Source: G963663315 sp965204925 (GTDB lineage Bacteria; Pseudomonadota; Gammaproteobacteria; Arenicellales; Poriferihabitantaceae). Taken from it: a stretch of DNA of 64,000 nucleotides. The stretch covers positions 1,984,001 through 2,048,000 of the forward strand of contig OZ242021.1 in NCBI GenBank assembly GCA_965204925.1, in the 5' to 3' direction. Shown here piece by piece: positions 54,421 to 64,000 of the stretch. Under the pieces are notes generated by a model. That model was not told the DNA's origin and did no database searches. It worked only from the letters and a program-made list of their open reading frames with translations. A program made the position numbers and the translations under genes. The first letter of the stretch is position 1; the number at the start of each line of letters is the position of its first letter.

Positions 54421-57400
54421 ATGCGGCTTAAAAAATTACTGGTATCAGGGTTCAAATCTTTCGTCGACCCGACGGATATTCGTGTGCCGTCCCGTCTGGT
54501 CGGGATTGTCGGGCCGAATGGTTGTGGAAAATCCAATGTCATTGACGCAGTACGCTGGGTGATGGGAGAAACGTCGGCGAGGACACTGCGTGGCGACAAC
54601 ATGGCAGACGTCATATTCAACGGTTCGTCTGCCCGCAAACCGGTTGGCAAGGCCTCGGTGGAACTGATTTTTGATAACGACGGACAAACTCCCGGACATT
54701 ACGGCCAGTTTGCAGAAATATCGGTAAAGCGAACCCTGACCCGGGACGACCAATCCAGCTATCTGATCAACAATATCAAGACCCGCCGCAAGGATGTGCT
54801 CGACCTGTTCCGGGGTACGGGGCTTGGTGCGCGCTCCTATTCGATTATCGAGCAGGGCATGGTCAGCCGTATTGTGGAAGCCCGCCCCGAAGAGTTGCGC
54901 CTGTTTATTGAAGAGGCGGCAGGTACATCCGGGTACAAGGAGCGGCGACGGGAAACCGAAACTCGCATTGCAAATACGCGGGAAAACCTCGATCGGGTTG
55001 TCGATATCAAAAACGAGCTGGGCAGGCAGTCAAGCCATTTGCAGAAGCAGTCTGCCGCTGCCGAACGTTACAAGGCCCTCAAGTCCGAACAACGGGAGAT
55101 CAGCGGGCAATTGAATGTCCTGACGCTGAAGCGGCTGAACGACCAGTTGCAAGAGCAGGATCGGCTGACCGCGAAACATGAAAATGAAGTGCAGAAATGC
55201 CTGGCTGATCAACGGCAAACACAAGCCAGGCTGGAGGAGCTTCGCAGGCGCCAGGCAGATGCCCGCGAGCAATACGATCAGGTCCAACAAGAGTTTTACC
55301 GGACGTCGGCAAAAATCTCGAATCTGGAACAAAAAATCGAGCATCACAAGGAGAACATACAGCGGCAAGCAGAGGAAATGGAACGGTTGCAGAGGTTGCG
55401 CAATGATTATCAGCGGCAGATCGATGCTGAAACGCAAGAGAGCCGGATCCTGTTGCGGCGCCTGGGAGCGGCGCATCCGAGACTGGAGTCTTTTCGGGAA
55501 AGCCTGGCGCACGCCGAAAAGGAACTGGCCGGGTCCGAGGAAAAACTGCTCGCTTGTCTGGCTGAAATCGAAGACCTCGACGGGCGTTCCGCAGAACCGG
55601 CGCGGCAGGTGGAAATACAGAATTCGGGGATTGGGCATATCCGACAACAGCTGGAGCGCAGCGAACAGGGCAAAGCCAGGTTGAATGAGCGGATCGCACA
55701 GTTGTCGGAGCAGATATCTGCGACCGATATCGACTCTTTACGGCTTGAGTCGGAAGAAAGGGAGCGCGCCCATGAACAGGCGGAGAAACGGTTCTACCGG
55801 GTTGAGATGGAATTGAAACAGCTTCATACCCGGATTGAACGGAAACAGGAAAGATGGGGCAATCTGCGAACCCGGCTTCAGGAGGCCGTGTCGCGCTTGC
55901 AGTCATTACAGGAAATTCAGGCGGCTGCCCTGGGTCAGGATCGTGAGGACATCGAAAGCTGGCTGGCTGACAATGGTCTTGGCCATGTTCCCAGACTGGC
56001 CAGCAGAATCAGGGTTGCCGATGGATGGGAGCGGGCAGCGGACCGGGTATTGAATGACTGGCTGGGGGCGTTATGTACGGACCGTATATCTGTCGGACTT
56101 CTGGCGACCCGCCCGGACAGCAATTTTTCCCTCATTTGCGCGCACGAGGCCGATACTCTCGCGGACGATCGGGTCGGCCTCGTTCCCTTACCGCCCATGT
56201 CGAACAAGATCATCGCCGGCGGAGCCGACGCCGCGAGTCTCGTTGCGGGAGTGTACGCGGCAGAATCACTGGAACAGGCGCTGGATTGCCGCGCGCGGTT
56301 GAGCGGCAGGGAGTTCATTGTTACTCGCCACGGGGAGTTGGTTGGCGCCGACTGCGTCAGTTTTGCCAGCCAGAGCCAAATTGAGACAGGAGTGCTGGTC
56401 AGGGAGGATGAAATTGTCCGATTGCTTGATAAAAAGCGGGATATGAGCGATCAGCTTGAGCGGGAAGCGCAAGAGATCGGCTTGCTTAACGGCTTGCGCA
56501 GGGAAAAAGAGGCGGATCTGGAGTCACGGCGCAGCGTCCTCAACGATCTGCGCTCCGGGCTGACGATTGTACAGAATCAATTCAGCCGGCAGGAAGCCCG
56601 CTATTCAGAGGCCTGTGAGCAGCTCGGCAAGCTGGAGAGTGAACTTGCCGAACTGGAAGCGCAGATCGCGGACGAACAGGCGGAAATGGAAAATGCCAGG
56701 GCATTATTCGAGACAGCGGAGAAGGAAACGAGGTTTTTCAATCAGCAACGGGTAGAGCTGGTGCAGGCGCGGGAGCGGCTCGGTTCGGAAGTTTCGCAAA
56801 AACGCAACGTTGTCGATGAGGTGCGGGAAAGACAGTACGAGCGAGCGCTGGCACAGCAGAAACTGGAGTCCGAGGTCAATGCGCTGAAGGGAAATATCCA
56901 GCGTTTGCAGCATGATCTGGCGCGTACTGAAGCGAGATTAACGGAGCTGGATCAACCTCGTTCATCGCCGGGCGAATCCGTTGCCGTCCTTGAAGAAACC
57001 CTTGCACGCTTGCTTGAGGAGAAACTGCAAACGGACAGACGTTTCTCTGCCCTCAGAGAGATGGTATCGAGTCTTGACGACACAATCGGGCAGGCAACCG
57101 GATTACATAATGAACAGGTCGGTCGTACCGACCAGGCCAGGGCGGGTCTGGACCGGCAAAAACTGATCAGACAGGAAGTTCTGGTTCGCCGGGACGCCAT
57201 GATTGAAACGATCGACAGCCAGGGGCAGGATATCGGAGAGTGTTCACAGCAGTTGCCTGAACATGCGAGCGTGGAGGACTGGCAGGCCAAACTTGAGAGT
57301 ATCAGGATAAAAGTTGCCCGTGTTGGTCCCGTCAACCTGGTTGCAATATCGGAGCTTGACGAACAGACCCGGCGCATGGACTATTTGTGCAAACAGCGTG

Positions 57401-57936
57401 AAGATTTGATCGAGGCGCTGAATAACCTGGAGCAGGTGATACGGAAAATTGATCGCGAAACCCGTTCCCGATTCGGGCAGACTTTTGATACAATCAACGC
57501 CGCTTTCAGCAGGTTTTTCCCGAAATTGTTTGGAGGCGGCAGCGCCCGGTTATTTTTGACGAGCGATGATCTTCTGACGGCCGGAATTGGCGTGATGGCA
57601 AGACCGCCAGGAAAGAAAAACAGTCATATTCATCTTTTATCGGGAGGGGAAAAAGCCTTGACAGCAGTAGCGCTGTTGTTTTCATTGTTTGAATTGAATC
57701 CGGCGCCGTTTTGTATGCTGGACGAAGTGGATGCGCCTCTCGACGATGCCAATGTCGAGCGGTATTGTGAGACATTAAGGGCTCTTGCGGACAAGAGTCA
57801 GATGGTCGTGATTACGCACAACAAGATTACGATGGCGTCCATGGACCTCCTGGTTGGTGTTACAATGGAGGAGGCGGGGGTATCGCGGCTGGTTTCAGTG
57901 GATGTACAGCAGGCCATGAGAATGGTAGCGCAATGA
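54421..57936 (+). CDS. smc: Chromosome segregation protein SMC
   Basis: The 1171-aa protein has an N-terminal head with Walker A GPNGCGKSN (about residues 32-40), long coiled coils, a hinge around residues 505-665 and a C-terminal head with signature LSGGEKAL and Walker B CMLDEVDAPLDDANV. Length is normal and the frame is unbroken. Its stop overlaps the zipA start (ATGA). Its partners ScpA/ScpB are not in the window. smc-zipA-ligA is a conserved gammaproteobacterial order. Confidence 0.95.
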   Translation: MRLKKLLVSGFKSFVDPTDIRVPSRLVGIVGPNGCGKSNVIDAVRWVMGETSARTLRGDNMADVIFNGSSARKPVGKASVELIFDNDGQTPGHYGQFAEISVKRTLTRDDQSSYLINNIKTRRKDVLDLFRGTGLGARSYSIIEQGMVSRIVEARPEELRLFIEEAAGTSGYKERRRETETRIANTRENLDRVVDIKNELGRQSSHLQKQSAAAERYKALKSEQREISGQLNVLTLKRLNDQLQEQDRLTAKHENEVQKCLADQRQTQARLEELRRRQADAREQYDQVQQEFYRTSAKISNLEQKIEHHKENIQRQAEEMERLQRLRNDYQRQIDAETQESRILLRRLGAAHPRLESFRESLAHAEKELAGSEEKLLACLAEIEDLDGRSAEPARQVEIQNSGIGHIRQQLERSEQGKARLNERIAQLSEQISATDIDSLRLESEERERAHEQAEKRFYRVEMELKQLHTRIERKQERWGNLRTRLQEAVSRLQSLQEIQAAALGQDREDIESWLADNGLGHVPRLASRIRVADGWERAADRVLNDWLGALCTDRISVGLLATRPDSNFSLICAHEADTLADDRVGLVPLPPMSNKIIAGGADAASLVAGVYAAESLEQALDCRARLSGREFIVTRHGELVGADCVSFASQSQIETGVLVREDEIVRLLDKKRDMSDQLEREAQEIGLLNGLRREKEADLESRRSVLNDLRSGLTIVQNQFSRQEARYSEACEQLGKLESELAELEAQIADEQAEMENARALFETAEKETRFFNQQRVELVQARERLGSEVSQKRNVVDEVRERQYERALAQQKLESEVNALKGNIQRLQHDLARTEARLTELDQPRSSPGESVAVLEETLARLLEEKLQTDRRFSALREMVSSLDDTIGQATGLHNEQVGRTDQARAGLDRQKLIRQEVLVRRDAMIETIDSQGQDIGECSQQLPEHASVEDWQAKLESIRIKVARVGPVNLVAISELDEQTRRMDYLCKQREDLIEALNNLEQVIRKIDRETRSRFGQTFDTINAAFSRFFPKLFGGGSARLFLTSDDLLTAGIGVMARPPGKKNSHIHLLSGGEKALTAVALLFSLFELNPAPFCMLDEVDAPLDDANVERYCETLRALADKSQMVVITHNKITMASMDLLVGVTMEEAGVSRLVSVDVQQAMRMVAQ

Positions 57937-59414
57937 ATCTGCAAGTTACACTGATTGTTATCGGCCTTGTTGTCATCCTCGCGGTCTATGTTATTTCCAG
58001 GATCATGGAATGGAAAAGAACGCAGCAGAAAGCCGCGCGTCGGGGAAATCCGGCGGTGGAGAACAAGTCCCGAAATTCATATCCGCGCAAGAACCGGTTC
58101 GGGTTTTCAGGCAGCCAGGGCAAGAACCGACCGGGTGAAATTGAGCCGAATTTCGGGGAAGATGATTTGAGCTTCATGACAGAGACGGATGTGGTTATTG
58201 GCGTAGACCCCGATGACGTCAACGATCGTCAACTGCGTCCCGATGAAATCGAAAGCCTGACAGATCCGGATCCGGCGAAACCGGCTCCGGTATTATCCGA
58301 AGCCAGGGTCGTCGGTCAGTATCACGCCGGTATGCGTGGTGCGGCGCATGAGAATCATGGCCGTGCGCCGGCGAATTCGGGCGGCGTGGTCAAGGCGACG
58401 TACCGGGGAAAAAAGTGTCAACCGGCAGCCGCCGGCGGCGAGACGATCCGCGAAGCCGGTGATCAACAGCAAATGAACGATATGGAAACAGATGATATTG
58501 ACGCGCATGGCCGGCAAGACTTCGGCTCACAACACGATGACGTTTCCGGCCAGTTTCGATACCCGGAAATCGAAGGATTTATCCGCGTCAGCCAGATTGA
58601 CTACTGGATAAAGCTGAGCGGCAAGCGGGATGTCGGCAGGGAGTCGGCGCTGGCGCTATACCGTGAAGGAGCCGGCCCGCTCACCAGGCAACACCAGATA
58701 TTCGGGCAAAAAATCCCGGAAAAGGACTGGCGTATGCTTGAGCGGGAAGCCGAAGGCGCCCGTTTTGATGATTTGATCATTACCCTGCAACTGGCCGACA
58801 AGAACGGGGCGGTCGACGAGGAAGAGATGGACCACTTTGTAACGCTCGCGAAAAAACTGGCAAAAGGCATTGATTATGAGCTCACGCTCATGGCGCCAGT
58901 CGAGAGCGCCCTCAGGCAGGGGCGGGCTATTGCAGATTTCATTCGTCATTATGATTCCCTGTCCATAATCCATATCAAGCCGGCGCATGCGGAATATTTT
59001 GAAGGAAACGCGATCAACCGTTGCGCGGCCCAACTGGGTCTTGACCGTTCCCCGGAGGGTTTTTTTGTGCGCACCCAGTTGATTAACAAGAACAAGACCA
59101 ATCTCTATTATATCGCAAACATGAGCAAGACCGGAGAGTTCGATTTCGACAACATCAAGGATATGCGAATTCAGGGAGTCACATTTTTTACGAAGCCGGT
59201 TCTCCATCGTTCGCCGGGAGTGGTTTTTATGGAGATGTCGGATACGGCCAAATCCTTCGCGGCACGAATAAAAGGAAATGCCTCGGCGCCTGATCATCCT
59301 CGCCTGTCACAGACTTATGTGGACAGGAGCAGGGCGCTAATCAAGAAAAAAGCCAGGGAAATGGAAGACCTTGGAATTGCTCCCGGAAATGAAGAGGCGA
59401 TGAGGTTATTCTGA
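57933..59414 (+). CDS. zipA: Cell division protein ZipA-like
   Basis: The 493-aa protein has an N-terminal membrane helix (about residues 4-23) with the inward-facing basic segment of ZipA, a long variable linker, and a C-terminal domain of the ZipA FtsZ-binding type (DLIITLQLADKNGAVD, EFDFDNIKDMRIQGVTFF). ZipA tethers FtsZ to the membrane. It is longer than E. coli ZipA, mostly in the linker and an extra segment before the C-terminal domain. Its position between smc and ligA supports the call. Confidence 0.75.
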   Translation: MNLQVTLIVIGLVVILAVYVISRIMEWKRTQQKAARRGNPAVENKSRNSYPRKNRFGFSGSQGKNRPGEIEPNFGEDDLSFMTETDVVIGVDPDDVNDRQLRPDEIESLTDPDPAKPAPVLSEARVVGQYHAGMRGAAHENHGRAPANSGGVVKATYRGKKCQPAAAGGETIREAGDQQQMNDMETDDIDAHGRQDFGSQHDDVSGQFRYPEIEGFIRVSQIDYWIKLSGKRDVGRESALALYREGAGPLTRQHQIFGQKIPEKDWRMLEREAEGARFDDLIITLQLADKNGAVDEEEMDHFVTLAKKLAKGIDYELTLMAPVESALRQGRAIADFIRHYDSLSIIHIKPAHAEYFEGNAINRCAAQLGLDRSPEGFFVRTQLINKNKTNLYYIANMSKTGEFDFDNIKDMRIQGVTFFTKPVLHRSPGVVFMEMSDTAKSFAARIKGNASAPDHPRLSQTYVDRSRALIKKKAREMEDLGIAPGNEEAMRLF

Positions 59415-59426
59415 CATCATGCGCGG

Positions 59427-61457
59427 ATGCTGAAAGACCCACTATATCAAATTCAGGAGTTGCGGGAGAAGCTGGAGTACCATAACCACCGATATTATGA
59501 GCTGGATGACCCGGAAATTCCGGACAGTTGTTACGACCGCCTGATGCGCTCCCTGGAAGACCTGGAAGCGCGCTATCCGCAATACCGGTCTGATCAGTCA
59601 CCGACCCGCAAAGTGGGCGGGTGCGTAGCCAAAGCCTTTTCTGAAGTGGCTCACTCCATACCGATGCTGTCCCTCGGCAACGCCTTCGCGGACGCGGAAA
59701 TTGAGAGTTTCGACCGGCGGATCCGTGAATTGACGGGTCTTGCAGACGCGCAGGTGGAATATGTCGCGGAACCGAAAATTGACGGCCTGGCCGTCAGCCT
59801 CAGGTATGAAAAGGGTTGGTTGGCACAGGCGGCGACCCGCGGGGATGGTCGTGCGGGAGAGAATGTGACCTTGAACATGCGTCACATTCTAGGCGACAGA
59901 ACCCGTTTGCAGGGTACGGACATTCCCGATGTTGTTGAGGTGCGGGGTGAGGTTTTTATCAGCCGGGCTGACTTTGAGGCGCTTAACGAGGCGCGCCGCG
60001 CGAGTGATCTGAAACTGTTTGTAAACTCCCGCAATGCGGCTGCGGGCGGGTTGCGGCAGTTGGATCCGGCGGTGATTGCGGCGCGGCGATTGCAGTTGTA
60101 TTGCTATTCGTTCGGAGAGATTCAAGGCTTCCCGCATCCCGCGACACATGACTCGTCATTGCTCAGGATTCGCGCTTTCGGCCTGCCGGTAACTGATTTG
60201 TATCGTGTGGTCGAAGGCGTGCAGGGATGCCTGTCTTATTACCGGGACATGCTTGGGCGTCGCCCCGGCCTGCCTTTTGATATTGACGGGGTGGTCTACA
60301 AGGTTGCGCGGATTGACTGGCAGAACAGCCTCGGCTTTACCGCCAGGGCCCCGCGTTGGGCGGTTGCCCACAAATTCCCTGCCAGGGAGGAAATGACTAC
60401 GGTCGAAAACATCGAACTCCAGGTTGGCAGAACCGGCGCTGTTACGCCGGTAGCCAGGCTGAAGCCGGTCTTTGTCGGTGGAGTCACGGTTTCCAGCGCC
60501 ACACTGCATAATCGCGATGAAATCCGGCGCCTGGATGTCAGAATCGGGGATCAAATCATTGTGAGGCGGGCCGGAGACGTGATCCCGGAGGTGCTGTCAG
60601 TCGTCATGTCCGCCCGACCTGCCGAGGCTGAACCGTTCGTATTCCCGAAAACCTGCCCGGTATGCGCAAGTCCGATCGTATATGAAGGTGAAGGAATCAT
60701 TGCCCGCTGTAGCGGCGGCCTGGCTTGCGAAGCGCAGAAAAAACAGAGTGTCCAGCACTTTGCCAGTCGTAAAGCCATGGATATCGAAGGACTGGGCGAT
60801 AAATGGGTGGATTGGCTGCTTGCCGAAAACAGAATTGCCGATGTGTCCGATTTGTACCGGTTATCGGCAGAAAGTCTGGAGTCGAGATACCATAAGAACT
60901 CCAAATCGGCTGCGAACCTGATACAGGCAATCGAAAAAAGTAAAACCACGACCCTTGCCCGATTTTTGTATTCTCTCGGAATCCCGCTGGTCGGAGAGGC
61001 TACCGCGCAAGCTCTGGCAGACAACCTGGGTTCACTGGAACGGATACAGCAGGCGTCAACAGAGCGATTGCAGGAAATTCCCGATGTCGGCCCGTTGGTC
61101 GCCAATAGTGTAATGACCTTTTTCGGGCAGGGTCACAACCTTGCGGTAGTAAGAAAACTGCTGGATGCGGGTGTTTCCTGGCCTGCGCCCAGGCCAACAG
61201 CCGGGGGTGGTGATAATATATTTGCAGGCAAGACAGTGGTACTGACCGGCAAGATGAATATGTCGAGAGGAGAGGCAACCTCCCTGTTACAGTCGCTGGG
61301 CGCCAAAGTCGGCAGCAGCGTCACCGGAAATACGGAATACGTGATTGCGGCCACGAATACCAGTTCCAAAGCAATCAAAGCCGTGCAGCTGGGTATTGAA
61401 ATTCTGGATGAACGGCAATTCCTGGAGATAGCCGGTCGGGAAGATGGGCGGCCATGA
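59427..61457 (+). CDS. ligA: NAD+-dependent DNA ligase
   Basis: The 676-aa ligase has the N-terminal Ia domain (YHNHRYYELDDPEIPDSCYDRL), adenylated Lys117 in EPKIDGLAV, the OB fold, a zinc finger (CPVCASPI.. and later Cys), helix-hairpin-helix motifs (IPDVGPLVANSVMTFF) and a C-terminal BRCT domain (GKTVVLTGKMNMSRGEATSLLQSLGAKV). It is complete and starts 12 nt after zipA. Confidence 0.96.
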   Translation: MLKDPLYQIQELREKLEYHNHRYYELDDPEIPDSCYDRLMRSLEDLEARYPQYRSDQSPTRKVGGCVAKAFSEVAHSIPMLSLGNAFADAEIESFDRRIRELTGLADAQVEYVAEPKIDGLAVSLRYEKGWLAQAATRGDGRAGENVTLNMRHILGDRTRLQGTDIPDVVEVRGEVFISRADFEALNEARRASDLKLFVNSRNAAAGGLRQLDPAVIAARRLQLYCYSFGEIQGFPHPATHDSSLLRIRAFGLPVTDLYRVVEGVQGCLSYYRDMLGRRPGLPFDIDGVVYKVARIDWQNSLGFTARAPRWAVAHKFPAREEMTTVENIELQVGRTGAVTPVARLKPVFVGGVTVSSATLHNRDEIRRLDVRIGDQIIVRRAGDVIPEVLSVVMSARPAEAEPFVFPKTCPVCASPIVYEGEGIIARCSGGLACEAQKKQSVQHFASRKAMDIEGLGDKWVDWLLAENRIADVSDLYRLSAESLESRYHKNSKSAANLIQAIEKSKTTTLARFLYSLGIPLVGEATAQALADNLGSLERIQQASTERLQEIPDVGPLVANSVMTFFGQGHNLAVVRKLLDAGVSWPAPRPTAGGGDNIFAGKTVVLTGKMNMSRGEATSLLQSLGAKVGSSVTGNTEYVIAATNTSSKAIKAVQLGIEILDERQFLEIAGREDGRP

Positions 61458-63464
61458 AATCCGGAAGAGGACAGTGATCACTCCCCGGCCAACCAATCCT
61501 CGCACCCGATACGAACCGGAGCCGCCTGTTTTTTCAGGGGTATCGGAAAGACGGGTGGAAGATGATCTAATCGAAAGGCTACAGGCTCTCAAGTATCTCT
61601 ACCGCCCGGATATCCGTGACGCCTCTCTCTGGAGAATAACTTCCGGCAGCGCTTTGAGGCCTTGAACCAGGTCAGATTGACCGACGGCGAGTTTGCGCGG
61701 CTTCTGGAGCAGGTCGTCACGCCGGATGTCTACAGGGCAGCGCGTTTGCTTCGAGAGCGGAACAGTTTTGAGCGCGAGGACGGGACCCCGCTATTCTATA
61801 CGCTGATCAATACCGGGGACTGGTGCAAAAACACATTCTGAAGCGATCAACCAGCTTCGTATCAACACCGACTACAGCCACCACCGTTACGATGTAATCC
61901 TGCTGATGAACGGCATTCCGGTCGTTCAGATCGAACTCAAGGTTCCCAATGTGAGTCCGCGGCGAGCGATGCAGCAGATTGTCGAATACAAAAACGACGC
62001 AGGCAGTGGCTACGGACGCACCCTGCTGTGCTTTTTGCAGTTCTTTGTGGTCAGCAACCGAAGCGATACGTGGTATTTCGCGAACAACAACCGCTGTCAC
62101 TTTACCTTCAATGCGGACGAGCGGTTTCTGCCGTTCTATCAGTTTGCCAGCGAAAATAACCAGAAGGTCACTCATCTGGACAGCTTTGCAGAGATGTTTT
62201 TGGTCAAATGCCATCTCGCTGAAGTGATCAGCCGCTATATGGTTGTGGTCGCCAGTGAACGACGACTGGTGATGATGCGCCCCTATCAGATCTATGCTGT
62301 CAAGGCGATTTTGGAGTGCATTAACCAGAATTCCGGGAATGGCTATATCTGGCACACAACCGGCAGCGGCAAGACGTTGACATCCTTCAAGGCCTCAATA
62401 CTGCTCAGGGACAACCCGGAAGTTGAGAAATGCCTGTTTGTCGTGGACCGCAAGGACCTGGATCGCCAGACACGGGAGGAATTCAACCGGTTTCAGGAAG
62501 GTTGTGTCGAGGAAAATACCAACACGGAAACTCTGGTTCGCCGCCTGCTGTCGGATGATTACGCCGACAAAGTCATTGTCACGACCATCCAGAAGCTCGG
62601 TCTAGCTCTGGATACCGGAAACGCGCAGGGCTACAGACAACGCCTGGCCCCTTTGAGTGTGAAGCGCGTAGTGTTCATTTTTGATGAGTGTCATCGTTCG
62701 CAGTTCGGTGAGAACCACAGGGCAATCAGAGAGTTTTTCCCGAACGCTCAACTGTTCGGGTTTACCGGCACGCCGATTTTTGAAGAAAACGCGACCTGTC
62801 AGAAGATCACAGGAAAACAGGCATCGTATGTCACCACCAAAGATATTTTCCAGCATGAGCTGCATGCCTATACGATCACGCATGCTATTGATGATCGAAA
62901 CGTTTTGCGCTTCAGAGTGATGGATATGACGCGCCCGGCAGAGAGGATGCGCAACTCGACTTCGAGTTGGCCCTGTTTGCTTCTGCGATGATCGACTATG
63001 ATTACATCATGGCTCTGATCGCCGACTACTCGCAGCAGGAACCGGAGCAACAGAGAATGACCCGCGACCAGCTTGTCGGGTTAATTCAGTCCGATGCGAA
63101 ATTCATGGATGACCGCGACGACATCGTGGCCTACGTCAATACGTTGCAAGTGGGCGCGGGGTTAAGTAAGGAAGAAATTCGCAGCGGCTTTGAACAGTTC
63201 AGGGAAGAGAAAAGGGCAAGCGCCCTCGCCGCAATCGCCGATAGTCACGGCCTGGATCTGTCCTCGCTTCAGAATTTTCTGGACACCGTTTTGCGGCGCA
63301 TGATCTTTGACGGAGAACAGTTGAGCGACCTGCTCGCCCCGCTTGATCTGGGTTGGAAGGCGCGAACGCAGAAAGAACTGGCATTGATGAAAGATCTGAT
63401 ACCCCATCTGCACAGAATGGCCCATGGGCGGGAAATCTCCGGGCTTGGAGCTTATGAGCGGTGA
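61444..63464 (+). pseudogene. hsdR: hsdR, type I restriction endonuclease subunit, frameshifted and internally deleted
   Basis: The N-terminus (FSGVSERRVEDDLIERLQ) shifts frame near 61628, where LENNFRQRFEALNQ resumes in another frame. A second shift near 61843 (an extra T between DWCKNTF and EAINQLRINTD) leads to the main frame. That frame holds the nuclease-type IELK, Walker A HTTGSGKTLTSF, the DEAD-box variant DECHR and FTGTPIF. Near 62930 the reading jumps from LRFRVMDM directly to EDAQLDFELALFAS in another frame, so the second helicase domain is absent. The C-terminus GREISGLGAYER is normal. It is non-functional as a translocase. It begins within the ligA end. Confidence 0.8.
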
Positions 63465-63468
63465 GGTC

Positions 63469-63591
63469 ATGAGAGAAGGAACGCTTCCCGATCCGGGTTC
63501 TGTGGCGAAGCATTTGCGACAAAAATTGGATAACAAAAAATATGTCCTTATTTTTTGCCCGCGTGTAGACAAACAGGCAGGCGCAAAATGA
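63469..63591 (+). CDS. 40-aa ORF between hsdR and hsdM
   Basis: This reading frame (MREGTLPDPGSV.. to DKQAGAK) ends in TGA that overlaps the hsdM ATG (ATGA), as in translational coupling. No family is recognised. It could be a real small gene of the restriction operon or a leader. Confidence 0.35.
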   Translation: MREGTLPDPGSVAKHLRQKLDNKKYVLIFCPRVDKQAGAK

Positions 63592-63710
63592 CCGAGCAAG
63601 AACAGAAAAAACTCGGTGATACTCTCTGGAACATCGCAAATCAACTTCGCGGAGCCATGAACGCGGACGATTTCCGCGATTATATGCTTTCCTTCCTTTT
63701 TCTTCGCTAG
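63588..63710 (+). pseudogene. hsdM: hsdM, type I DNA methyltransferase subunit, 5' fragment
   Basis: The first 40 codons are intact: MTEQEQKKLGDTLWN and DYMLSFLFLR match the HsdM N-terminal domain, in which YLS normally follows. Here the sequence reads CGC then TAG at the left end of an IS5-family element, so the gene is cut. The rest, and hsdS, would lie beyond the element outside the window. Confidence 0.75.
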
Positions 63711-64000
63711 ATACTGTCGTCACAAGAAAGGTATAGTATATAGTATAATTGAGGGAAGCAAATCTTTTGGTTGATTGAGATGACTGATTCCCATCGTAGA
63801 CATGATATTTCGGACCGCGTATGGTCCTTGCTGAAGCCTCATCTGCCCGGTCGAAGAGGCCAGTGGGGAGGGGTCGCCGAGGACAATCGGCGTTTTCTCA
63901 ATGCAGTGTTCCGGATTCTTCGTACCGGGGCGCCGTGGCGGGACCTGCCACCGGATTACGGCGACTGGAAGAACACCCATCGGCGCTTCTGCCGTTGGCG
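63710..64000 (+). mobile_element. IS5-family insertion sequence, left part
   Basis: The element begins at about 63708-63711, right where hsdM breaks. The terminal GATACTGTCGTCACAAGAAA is a plausible left inverted repeat. An AT-rich stretch (TATAGTATATAGTATAAT) before the transposase could hold its promoter. The right end, second inverted repeat and target duplication are outside the window. Confidence 0.7.
63780..64000 (+). CDS. IS5-family transposase (3'-truncated by window edge)
   Basis: The visible 73 residues (MTDSHRRHDISDRVWSLLKPHLP and RTGAPWRDLPPDYGDWKNTHRRF) match the N-terminal DUF4096 domain of IS5-family transposases of the IS427 group. In that group a DDE catalytic domain follows in the same or a frameshifted ORF. 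It is cut by the window edge. Confidence 0.85.
   Translation, partial: MTDSHRRHDISDRVWSLLKPHLPGRRGQWGGVAEDNRRFLNAVFRILRTGAPWRDLPPDYGDWKNTHRRFCRW

Noticed and set aside
1..64000. tRNA, rRNA genes or CRISPR arrays
   Set aside because: No intergenic stretch showed cloverleaf-like sequence with a conserved T-loop, and no regularly spaced direct repeats were seen. A computed search would be needed to exclude them fully.

Overview
The window looks like the chromosome of a heterotrophic gammaproteobacterium. Three gene orders support this: smc-zipA-ligA (ZipA is a gammaproteobacterial division protein), hflK-hflC-DUF2065-purA, and ilvB-ilvH-ilvC-psd-pssA. The species cannot be named from the sequence. 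Housekeeping genes (hisA end, tadA, bpt, tsaD, hflKC, purA, ilvBHC, psd, pssA, ffh, smc, zipA, ligA) alternate with catabolic and transport cassettes for organic nitrogen.

Layout. 1-496: end of hisA. 650-10651: an apparent operon behind a promoter carrying a perfect 16-bp palindrome. It encodes a 40-aa ORF, an SPFH/flotillin-like protein and a complete urea/amide/branched-chain type ABC importer. The last ATPase of that importer is fused in frame to an amidase-signature hydrolase, and an acyl-CoA synthetase follows. The set reads as import of an amide, hydrolysis to an acid and activation to acyl-CoA. 10683-11821: tadA and a SCO1-type copper chaperone. 11929-20110: polyamine-type ABC importer (potF-A-B-C order), a Rieske oxygenase, an FAD amine oxidase and a class III aminotransferase. 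gabD at 30722 could finish putrescine/GABA catabolism. 20123-26758: bpt, tsaD, a Tat-exported binding protein with an output-less membrane sensor, an OFA-type MFS carrier and an enoyl-CoA hydratase. 26938-32773: hflK, hflC, DUF2065, purA, gabD and a LysM lipoprotein. 33128-36237: type I secretion ATPase and adaptor. 36251-46949: CMD protein, AI-2E-type permease, tupA, ppk2, pssA, psd, ilvCHB, ffh and a CcsA-like protein.

46986-53284 is the most unusual stretch. It is a second amide-type ABC cassette joined to an N,N-dimethylformamidase-like enzyme: two paralogous small-subunit modules, one fused to a membrane segment, and a large subunit. The cassette carries a 5'-truncated, frameshifted binding-protein remnant and single-base frameshifts in the permease and the large subunit, so it appears to be decaying, barring sequencing error.

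53609-61457: a GPP34/GOLPH3-like gene, then smc, zipA and ligA. 61444-64000: a ruined type I restriction locus. hsdR has two frameshifts and an internal deletion, and hsdM is cut after codon 40 by an IS5-family element that runs off the window.

The recurring theme is uptake and breakdown of small amides and amines. The strongest candidates for something undescribed are the ABC-ATPase/amidase fusion and the dimethylformamidase-like locus with its membrane-fused small subunit.
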